A stretch of 6,115 bases of DNA from an uncultured Streptococcus sp. (GTDB lineage Bacteria > Bacillota > Bacilli > Lactobacillales > Streptococcaceae). Where the stretch lies: assembly GCA_902470035.1 (NCBI GenBank), contig CABREZ010000077.1:1-6115 (forward strand), in the 5' to 3' direction. Positions 1 through 5,250 of this stretch are shown piece by piece. The position numbers were made by a program, and so were the translations under genes. Each line of letters opens with the position of its first letter. The first letter of the stretch is position 1. The notes under the pieces are model-generated. The model saw only the letters and a list, made by a program, of their open reading frames with translations, did no database searches and was not told the origin of the DNA.

Positions 1-861
1 GCCTGAGAAATCCTTGTCATAAGGATCGACAATTTCACCATCTGTCTTCTTGTGGCCGTGTGGCTCCGGAGCAAACTTGAGGAAAGTTTCCAAGAAAGTC
101 TGCACCCCAAAGTTAGTCAAAGCTGAACCGAAGAAGACAGGAGTTAATTCACCAGCTAAAATCGCTTCTTCTGAAAAGTCATTTCCAGCTTCTTGCAAGA
201 GTTCGATATCATCTTTTACTTGCTCATAGAAGGGGTTGTTGACAAAGAGCTTGTCTCCATCTTCTAGACTAGCAAAGCGTTCATCCCCTTTGTAGAGTTC
301 CAAACGTTGGTTATAGAGGTCATAGAGTCCCTCAAAGGCCTTCCCCATCCCGATTGGCCAGTTCATTGGATAACTCGCAATTCCTAATACTTCTTCCAAT
401 TCTTGCAAGAGGTCCAGTGGTTCACGACCGTCACGGTCCAGCTTGTTCATAAAGGTAAAGACTGGGATCCCGCGGTGTTTAACAACCTCGAACAATTTCT
501 TGGTTTGGGCCTCGATACCCTTGGCAGAGTCCACCACCATGACCGCAGCATCCACCGCCATCAAGGTCCGATAGGTATCTTCTGAGAAGTCCTCGTGCCC
601 TGGGGTATCAAGTATATTGACCCGTTTGCCATCATAGTCGAACTGCATAACAGATGAGGTTACCGAAATCCCACGTTGCTTCTCGATATCCATCCAGTCA
701 GACTTAGCAAAGTTTCCTGTTTTCTTCCCTTTTACGGTACCGGCTTCCCGAATCTCTCCCCCAAAGTAGAGCAACTGCTCTGTAATCGTCGTTTTACCAG
801 CATCCGGGTGGGAGATAATGGCAAAGGTACGGCGTTTTTTAATTTCGTCAGTTATTGTCAT
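1..861 (-). CDS. prfC: Peptide chain release factor 3 (RF3), N-terminal 287 residues, 3' end outside window
   Basis: RF3 is a cytosolic translational GTPase that speeds removal of RF1/RF2 from the ribosome after peptide release. The visible 287 residues are slightly more than half of a usual protein of about 515 residues, and the frame stays open to base 1. All GTPase motifs are present: P-loop SHPDAGKT (residues 17-24), the switch I region with RGISVTSS (63-70), DTPGHEDF (85-92), NKLD (139-142) and GSA (245-247). The insertion after NKLD and the segment NWPIGMG (167-173) are typical of RF3 rather than EF-G. The start ATG at 861-859 is preceded by GAGG eight bases upstream. An ATG a few bases further upstream reads only three codons before a stop. 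The gene has its own promoter just after the terminator of the upstream operon, and a leader of about 80 nt with a possible start-stop element. Identification is certain; nothing is known of the C-terminal half from this window. Confidence 0.97.
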   Translation of the reverse strand, partial: MTITDEIKKRRTFAIISHPDAGKTTITEQLLYFGGEIREAGTVKGKKTGNFAKSDWMDIEKQRGISVTSSVMQFDYDGKRVNILDTPGHEDFSEDTYRTLMAVDAAVMVVDSAKGIEAQTKKLFEVVKHRGIPVFTFMNKLDRDGREPLDLLQELEEVLGIASYPMNWPIGMGKAFEGLYDLYNQRLELYKGDERFASLEDGDKLFVNNPFYEQVKDDIELLQEAGNDFSEEAILAGELTPVFFGSALTNFGVQTFLETFLKFAPEPHGHKKTDGEIVDPYDKDFSG

Positions 862-915
862 TCTTTCATCCTCAGTTATTTTTTAAAAGCATATTTTTTA
901 GTAAGCAGGATCCTT

Positions 916-936
916 CTACATTGGTTCTCTCCTTTT
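916..936 (-). promoter_or_regulatory. Putative start-stop element (SD + AUG-UAG) in the prfC leader
   Basis: Just downstream of the predicted prfC transcription start the minus strand carries AAAAGGAG (936-929), a seven-base spacer, then ATG (921-919) followed directly by TAG (918-916). The ribosome site is stronger and better spaced than many real ones in this window, yet the reading frame it serves has no sense codon after the start. Minimal start-stop reading frames can hold ribosomes in a leader and affect the downstream gene. Here the downstream gene encodes a termination factor, so feedback is conceivable. The arrangement is directly visible; any regulatory role is inference, and chance cannot be excluded. 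Confidence 0.4.
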
Positions 937-950
937 ACCTTAACTAACCT

Positions 951-979
951 ATTATAGCGGAAATAGGCACATTTTTCAA
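951..979 (-). promoter_or_regulatory. SigA-type promoter for prfC
   Basis: On the minus strand TTGAAA (979-974) and a perfect TATAAT (956-951) are separated by exactly 17 bp, close to the housekeeping consensus. Transcription would begin near 944, giving prfC an untranslated leader of roughly 80 nt. The promoter starts only about 20 bp beyond the terminator of the upstream operon, so prfC is probably expressed independently of murF and the membrane-protein genes. The site is read from the sequence; activity is inferred. Confidence 0.8.
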
Positions 980-1000
980 CGATGATTCTTCTTTGAAATC

Positions 1001-1040
1001 AAAAAGGAAGACTAAAATCATACGATTCTAGTCTTTTTCG
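1001..1040 (-). terminator. Rho-independent terminator of the ddl-murF-NUDIX-YwaF operon
   Basis: On the minus strand AAGACTA-G-AATC, the loop GTAT, and GATT-T-TAGTCTT form a 12-bp stem with one central G-U pair (1035-1008), followed by CC and five T (1005-1001). It begins seven bases after the stop codon of the last membrane-protein gene. The centre pair is G-U in the minus-strand RNA but an A-C mismatch in the plus-strand RNA, which fits termination of minus-strand transcripts. A T-run on the other side means weak activity in the other direction is possible, but no plus-strand gene needs it. Confidence 0.85.
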
Positions 1041-1041
1041 A

Positions 1042-1728
1042 TTATATTGAATTACTTACTTTAACCCGCTCTCTTCTACGACTGAAAAATACATTAAAGA
1101 GAAGCAAGGCTGCTGCTAAGATACTGGAGACCACGACGTAATTCACCAAGAGGCTGTCCCCTTTGATAATCGGTGGCCGGGCCATGAGTCCATAATTTCC
1201 TCCAGTGACTTGGTTGACACCAACTAGAAACAGATCAAGGACGAAAGTATAAAGAACAATCTCTCGATTTTTTAAGAGGCTCGAATCATAGCATCTTAAG
1301 AGATAAACCAAGGAATTGACCAAGAGACAGTAATGCCCTAAGAGGAAAGAAAAGCTCGTAATATGAGGGAAGGTGTAGGGATCAAAGACTGGATAGCCCA
1401 AGGCAAAGATCGCTCCACTCACTCCCATCAAGGCAAAAAACTGCTTGCTTTTCCATCGGTCTGGCAACAGCAAGACAGCAAACATGGCCAAACGACAATG
1501 GTACAAGGGTAAACTATTGGACCAGGGAAGCTGAAAAGCAAAATACCAGATATAGAGACAGATCAATTGAAAAATTTGTAAGTTTCGAAAAATCTTCCGA
1601 AATTGTTCATTTTGATAGTAACGTAATGAAGCCCAAACTGCCATTACAATTAAAAGAACCATGACGCCATACCAAAGGAGCGGGATAACAGGTGGTGCAG
1701 TGGATTCAGTTGTAAAAAAATGATGCAT
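1042..1728 (-). CDS. YwaF/TIGR02206 (TMEM164-like) seven-helix membrane protein, copy A
   Basis: A 228-residue integral membrane protein of the YwaF family, function not established in bacteria. About seven hydrophobic segments can be drawn: residues 19-36, 50-67, 76-90, 97-114, 125-145, 156-172 and 192-214. A basic tail (SRRRER, 216-221) suggests a cytoplasmic C-terminus. Family-type motifs are LPLYHCR (73-79, conserved Cys78), FPHI (120-123), a histidine at 132, GGNYG (176-180) and RPP (184-186). Human TMEM164, of the same Pfam family, is a cysteine-dependent phospholipid acyltransferase, so lipid acyl transfer is a possible but unproven activity. A is the last gene of the operon, 12 bp after copy B, with AAGGAG five bases before its ATG. 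It is the most diverged of the three copies: 21 of 65 hand-aligned residues match C around helices 1-3. The N-terminus is three to four residues shorter than in B and C. Confidence 0.88.
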   Translation of the reverse strand: MHHFFTTESTAPPVIPLLWYGVMVLLIVMAVWASLRYYQNEQFRKIFRNLQIFQLICLYIWYFAFQLPWSNSLPLYHCRLAMFAVLLLPDRWKSKQFFALMGVSGAIFALGYPVFDPYTFPHITSFSFLLGHYCLLVNSLVYLLRCYDSSLLKNREIVLYTFVLDLFLVGVNQVTGGNYGLMARPPIIKGDSLLVNYVVVSSILAAALLLFNVFFSRRRERVKVSNSI

Positions 1729-1740
1729 AGGATCTCCTTA

Positions 1741-2430
1741 TTAAATGGATTCAGATGTTCTTTTTCTTTTCTTACTGGACTTAACGATAGCATTCATCAG
1801 GATAAGTGTTCCTGTCATCAGGATCGTCACAATCAAATAATTGAGCACGAGCCCATGATTGCCAAGTACAGGAGGACGACGCATAAAGCCGTAATTTCCA
1901 CCCGTTACGAGATTAGCGAGCTGAATAATAGCATTGACCCCAAAAGTCATCTGACAGATTTTCCAAGCATCTCTTTCTTCCACCTGGTAGGATTGAACCA
2001 GATAGATCAAGCAATTGGCCAAGAGGGCCCAGTGGCCAAAGACATTGTTGATTGAGGATACATGAGGAAAAGGATAGGGATAAAAGACAGGATGAACCAA
2101 GGCCATGATGGAGCCAAAGACGCCAACAAGAGCAAAATATTGCTTGAAGCTTCCCTTGGGAGCCAAAAGAATAATCCACATGGCCATGCGGCTATGATAG
2201 AAGGGCAGACTTTCTGAAAAAGGCAAATGTGCTGCAATATACCAAACGTTGATCATCAGCAACTGAATCAATTGCCCCCAATACCAAAAGTTTTGATAAC
2301 CTTTGGAAGAAGCAAATCGAATAGACAGATAGCCTACCACCATCAATGAGGTCGGCAACAAGAAATACCAAGCCCCCAATTGAGGAGGGGCTGTTGGTTG
2401 ACTGGTGAAAAATAAATCCCAAAGTGGCAT
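1741..2430 (-). CDS. YwaF/TIGR02206 (TMEM164-like) seven-helix membrane protein, copy B, lacking the conserved Cys
   Basis: A 229-residue paralog of its neighbours with the same seven-helix layout, GGNYG (177-181), RRPP (184-187), FPHV (121-124) and His133. It is closest to copy C, with 44 of 65 residues identical over residues 20-84. It nevertheless differs at positions where A and C agree: LPFYHSR has Ser80 instead of Cys (codon AGC at 2193-2191), Tyr117 replaces Asp (TAT at 2082-2080), and His113 replaces Tyr. If the cysteine is catalytic, as proposed for human TMEM164, B is inactive, uses serine, or has become a partner subunit; this is inference. The C-terminus is strongly basic (KSSKKRKR, 217-224), implying it faces the cytoplasm. 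Ribosome-site candidates are GAGGG nine bases upstream of the start or AGGA four bases upstream. It lies 28 bp after C and ends in tandem TAA TAA stops that run into the ribosome site of A. Confidence 0.88.
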   Translation of the reverse strand: MPLWDLFFTSQPTAPPQLGAWYFLLPTSLMVVGYLSIRFASSKGYQNFWYWGQLIQLLMINVWYIAAHLPFSESLPFYHSRMAMWIILLAPKGSFKQYFALVGVFGSIMALVHPVFYPYPFPHVSSINNVFGHWALLANCLIYLVQSYQVEERDAWKICQMTFGVNAIIQLANLVTGGNYGFMRRPPVLGNHGLVLNYLIVTILMTGTLILMNAIVKSSKKRKRTSESI

Positions 2431-2458
2431 GATTTCCTACCCTCAGTTAATCAATTTT

Positions 2459-3160
2459 CTATTCTGACCGTGAAACGACAGTCTCTTCAACTATCTTGTA
2501 TTTGTATTTATACCGTTGGTTGACCAATAAAATTCCAGCTACCATCACAAAGCTAACCAAAAGGTAGTTCAAAAGTGCACCGTGGTCCCCAATAATTGGT
2601 GGACGCCGTAAGAAGCCGTAATCCCCTTTCGTCAAAAGGTTGACCAAGAAAATCAAGGCATTCATGCCAAAGGTGATCTTGAAAATTCTCAAGCCGTCTT
2701 GTTTTTCAGATTGATAATGATCCTGTAGGTAAATCAAACTATTGGCAAGCAAGGCCCAGTGGCTAAAAATTAGATTCAGAACTGTGATATGAGGGAAAGG
2801 GAAGGGATCAAAGGCTGGGTAAACCAAGGCCGCAATCGATCCTAGAACTCCCAAGAGAGCAAAATATTGCTTGATATAGGTCCCTCTAGGTGCAAAGAGG
2901 ATCACCAGCATGGCCAAGCGGCAATGATAAAAAGGCAAATTATCCGTCAAAGGCATGTGGGCGAGAATATACCAAGCATTAATAGTCAAGACTTGGATCA
3001 ACTGCGCCCAATACCAAAAGCGTTGGTAGCTTTTGGACTGTGCATATCTAATAGAAAAGTAGCCAACCACCAACAAAGAAGCTGGCAGAATGAAATACCA
3101 GAGCCCAAATTCAGGCGGGGCTGATTTTTGGTTCGTAAACAATAAATCCCAAAGTGTCAT
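2459..3160 (-). CDS. YwaF/TIGR02206 (TMEM164-like) seven-helix membrane protein, copy C
   Basis: A 233-residue membrane protein, the first of the three tandem paralogs after the NUDIX gene. Hydrophobic segments lie near residues 20-37, 49-67, 77-91, 98-116, 125-145, 159-176 and 195-213. It keeps LPFYHCR (75-81, Cys80), AFDPF with Asp118, FPHI (122-125) and His134. The later motif reads KGDYG (178-182) instead of GGNYG, then RRPP (185-188). I chose the ATG at 3160 over the in-frame ATG at 3166. The only ribosome site, AAAGGA, is eight bases from the 3160 start but two from the other, and MTLWDLLFTNQ then aligns with MPLWDLFFTSQ of copy B. The upstream start would add two residues (Met-Asn). 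The C-terminal tail begins with lysines and tyrosines and ends acidic, unlike the basic tails of A and B. The gene follows the NUDIX stop by 30 bp, so co-transcription is likely. The biochemical role is unknown. Confidence 0.86.
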   Translation of the reverse strand: MTLWDLLFTNQKSAPPEFGLWYFILPASLLVVGYFSIRYAQSKSYQRFWYWAQLIQVLTINAWYILAHMPLTDNLPFYHCRLAMLVILFAPRGTYIKQYFALLGVLGSIAALVYPAFDPFPFPHITVLNLIFSHWALLANSLIYLQDHYQSEKQDGLRIFKITFGMNALIFLVNLLTKGDYGFLRRPPIIGDHGALLNYLLVSFVMVAGILLVNQRYKYKYKIVEETVVSRSE

Positions 3161-3190
3161 GTTCATATTCCTTTAGTTTATAGATCGTTT

Positions 3191-3802
3191 TTAATCACAA
3201 TACAAATCTTGTTTCCCATCATAAACCTCCCAAAGGAAGTTCAATTGTTCTTCTGTATTGCGCTTGGTAGAAAGAGCAGGCATTTTCTCTCTCTCAAAAA
3301 ATGCAAGATCGGAAATTTCCTGATTCTGTTGAAAACTTCCATCCAGCAATTCACATTCAAATACCAATTTCACATATTGGCGGCTTTGCAATTGGTAGCG
3401 ATTGGTATCAAATATTGCCAACAAGCGATTGACACGTGCTAAATAGCCCGTTTCTTCTTGGATTTCCTTTAAAATATTTTCTTTAGGAGAATAGCCAACC
3501 TCACCAAAGCCACCCGGCAAGGCCCAGGTCTCTTCTCCCTGACCTTTCACTAAACAAAGTTTGTCATCTTTGACAATCCAGGCCCTTACATCAATCAAGG
3601 GAGTGTCGTAATGGTCTGTCGGTCTAAACAAATCCGATAATTCTTGTGGATTCAAATCAGTCGTTTCTCTCACAAGATCCTGTAAAATGGCACGAATATC
3701 CTGGTAGCGCTCTTGATCAAATGGATCTTTTGAGAACGCTAAGCCTGTATTAGTGATTGAAATCAAGCGCTGAATGTTCTTCAGTACATTATTACTCGCC
3801 AT
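3191..3802 (-). CDS. NUDIX hydrolase with N-terminal Nudix_N domain (CDP-choline/ADP-ribose pyrophosphatase-like)
   Basis: A 203-residue cytosolic hydrolase of nucleoside diphosphates linked to another moiety. Residues 1-60 look like the helical Nudix_N domain (LISITNTGLAFSKDPFDQER region, 13-32). The catalytic NUDIX fold follows from about 68 to 200. The Nudix box spans 98-120 and keeps G98, E113, E116, E117 and G119, the metal-binding REUxEExGU core, with Lys112 replacing Arg. Its first glutamate is replaced by Tyr104 in GYS, a substitution typical of the Nudix_N subfamily that includes Bacillus CDP-choline/ADP-ribose pyrophosphatase. So the box is unusual but probably active. Substrate cannot be read from sequence; CDP-choline or ADP-ribose are the leading candidates. 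The start ATG lies inside the murF end (11-bp overlap) with GAGGAG seven bases upstream, suggesting translational coupling to murF. The next gene follows by 30 bp. Confidence 0.92.
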   Translation of the reverse strand: MASNNVLKNIQRLISITNTGLAFSKDPFDQERYQDIRAILQDLVRETTDLNPQELSDLFRPTDHYDTPLIDVRAWIVKDDKLCLVKGQGEETWALPGGFGEVGYSPKENILKEIQEETGYLARVNRLLAIFDTNRYQLQSRQYVKLVFECELLDGSFQQNQEISDLAFFEREKMPALSTKRNTEEQLNFLWEVYDGKQDLYCD

Positions 3803-5162
3803 TCTCCAACTCCTCTACCAATTTGGCTAGATTCATGGAATTGCTTCCCTTGATGAGGATTTGGTCCTGCTCTTTTAAGCTTTCCTTGACTTGTTTGACC
3901 AGGTCCTCGAACTGGTCTTCTTCAGCGGTCTTTTTGAAATAGTAGACATGTCCGAGTGGAAACATCTGACTCGCTAACTGAGCTAAGCCCGCAATGTCCT
4001 GGCCATAGAAAATAACCGTATCCAAGACATCAGGTGAAAGACTGAGAATCATTTGGTTGTGCAGATCAATGGATCGCTCCCCTAGTTCTTTCATATCTGC
4101 AAGAACTGCCAACTTCCGGCCATTTGGATTGGCAGGAATGGTTGAGAAGGTTTCTAAAATCAAGCGCATGGCAGTTGGGTTGGCATTGTAGACGTCGGAT
4201 AGGATATCCGCTCCGTTACCTGCCTTCTTCCATTCTGTGCGGTTCTTAGTAAGCTCTAGGCCTTTAAAGCTCGCACGGATAGCCTCTTCGCTGACTCCTT
4301 CTTTTAGGGCAACATAGGCCGCAATCATGGCATTGGTCGCATTGTATTTTCCTGTTACTGGAAGATCAATGGCTTCTTCTAAAAAATTCGCTTCAAAGGT
4401 CAGGCTGTCCTTGCGCTCGTCCAATTTGGTAATGCTAATATCTGCTCCTTCACCAAAGCGCACAAGCTCTTGTTGGTTGGGTAAAAAATCCTCGACAATC
4501 GGATCGGCCGGTACTAGAAGCAAGCCACCAGCTGGCATCCCGTCCGCAATTTGCAATTTCCCTTTAGCGATTTCTGTGCGATCTTTGAAAAACTCCAGGT
4601 GAGCTTCTCCAATGAGGGTCACGATTGCTGCTTTTGGATGGGCAATTTCTGAGAGGAGATGGATATCTCCCAGATGGTCCTGTCCCATTTCAAGGACAAG
4701 CTTCTCTGTTCCTTCTGGCATATGGAGAACCGTGTAAGGAAGGCCAATCTCGTTATTGTAGTTTCCTTGTGTTTTATAGGTTTTATAAGTAGTAGATAAT
4801 AATTGAGCCAACATATCTTTGGTCGTTGTCTTACCGTTTGAACCGGTGACCGCCAAGACATCTACTTGACTCTTCTCCAAAACATATTGTGCTAATTTTT
4901 GAAAGGCCCCTAGAACATCATCTACCAACAAATACGGGTGGCCTTCTACTTCTTTTTCAGACAAGGTCGCTACAGCCCCATTTTCAAAGGCGGTTTCAAT
5001 AAAATCATGCCCATCACGCGCCCCCTTGAGAGGAACAAAGAGGTCCCCCGGACCAATAAGACGACTATCAAATTCTGGTTTCTGTAAATCAAAATCTTCA
5101 AATTGACTGATATCATTGCGAACAGCCAGGACACGAGCCACTTCGTGCAAGGTTACATTCAT
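3792..5162 (-). CDS. murF: UDP-N-acetylmuramoyl-tripeptide--D-alanyl-D-alanine ligase
   Basis: MurF is the cytoplasmic ATP-dependent ligase that adds D-Ala-D-Ala to UDP-MurNAc-tripeptide, the last soluble step of peptidoglycan precursor synthesis. The 456-residue length is normal. The N-terminal substrate domain includes FDSRLIGPGDLFVPLKG (31-47). The central ATP-binding domain has GSNGKTTT (107-114), TQGNYNNEIGLP (131-142), LEMG (157-160) and a lysine-containing AKGKLQ (199-204), where Mur ligases carry a carbamylated lysine. The C-terminal domain has NRTEW (307-311), DVYNANPTAM (323-332), LADMKELGERS (354-364) and KGSNSMNL (438-445). AGAGGAG lies six bases before the ATG. The gene sits 88 bp after ddl, which makes its D-Ala-D-Ala substrate, and its last 11 bp overlap the NUDIX gene. 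The ddl-murF gap contains a long hairpin with a short T-run that may weaken or regulate read-through. Confidence 0.97.
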   Translation of the reverse strand: MNVTLHEVARVLAVRNDISQFEDFDLQKPEFDSRLIGPGDLFVPLKGARDGHDFIETAFENGAVATLSEKEVEGHPYLLVDDVLGAFQKLAQYVLEKSQVDVLAVTGSNGKTTTKDMLAQLLSTTYKTYKTQGNYNNEIGLPYTVLHMPEGTEKLVLEMGQDHLGDIHLLSEIAHPKAAIVTLIGEAHLEFFKDRTEIAKGKLQIADGMPAGGLLLVPADPIVEDFLPNQQELVRFGEGADISITKLDERKDSLTFEANFLEEAIDLPVTGKYNATNAMIAAYVALKEGVSEEAIRASFKGLELTKNRTEWKKAGNGADILSDVYNANPTAMRLILETFSTIPANPNGRKLAVLADMKELGERSIDLHNQMILSLSPDVLDTVIFYGQDIAGLAQLASQMFPLGHVYYFKKTAEEDQFEDLVKQVKESLKEQDQILIKGSNSMNLAKLVEELENGE

Positions 5163-5175
5163 GGTATTCTCCTCT

Positions 5176-5232
5176 AAAAAGTGGGAGCAGGAAGAAAAGT
5201 GACTCCTCTATGAGTTGACTTCATCTCCCACT
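5176..5232 (-). terminator. Terminator-like/attenuator hairpin between ddl and murF
   Basis: On the minus strand AGTGGGAG (5232-5225) pairs perfectly with CTCCCACT (5187-5180), and an inner helix AGT-(ca)-ACTC / GAGT-(c)-ACT closes a six-base loop. The outer arm is followed by TTTT (5179-5176), which with the last stem base makes a run of five T. The murF ribosome site AGAGGAG begins two bases after the run. The structure resembles an intrinsic terminator, but the short T-run and the absence of an obvious new promoter before murF argue for partial termination or an RNA-processing role. The inverted repeat is directly visible; the function is inferred. Confidence 0.5.
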
Positions 5233-5250
5233 CCCTCTAAGAACAGTTTC

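Larger units (their letters stand above)
1042..3160 (-). repeat. Tandem triplication of YwaF-family genes
   Basis: Three head-to-tail paralogs of 233, 229 and 228 residues share the same helix pattern and motif order without gaps through the first three helices. B and C still share stretches at the DNA level, for example the 16 bases ending five bases before the end of each start codon (2411-2426 and 3141-3156 on the plus strand). A does not share these. The simplest history is an old duplication giving A and a B/C ancestor, then a later one giving B and C. Confidence 0.85.

Noticed and set aside
877..900. Two perfect 9-base direct repeats TATTTTTTA (877-885 and 892-900)
   Set aside because: Low-complexity AT sequence in an AT-rich leader; no further copies or symmetry suggest an operator.
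901..919. Apparent dyad GTAAGCAGGATCCTTCTAC in the prfC leader
   Set aside because: The AGGATCCT core and the outer GTA/TAC have different centres, so it is not a true palindrome and gives no stable hairpin.
676..957. Plus-strand reading frame of 93 codons over the prfC start and leader
   Set aside because: It lies opposite the coding strand of a certain RF3 gene and runs through its promoter; the product resembles no family I recognise and it has no convincing ribosome site.
1041..1046. TATAAT on the minus strand at the end of copy A
   Set aside because: No acceptable -35 at 16-18 bp spacing (GCGGGT at 17 bp), and it lies just before the terminator, so a transcript would end immediately.
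1720..2055. Plus-strand reading frame of 111 codons opposite copy B
   Set aside because: An antisense shadow of the membrane-protein gene; its composition mirrors the reverse complement of hydrophobic codons.
4327..4602. Plus-strand reading frame of 91 codons inside murF
   Set aside because: Fully antisense to conserved MurF sequence, with no independent signals.
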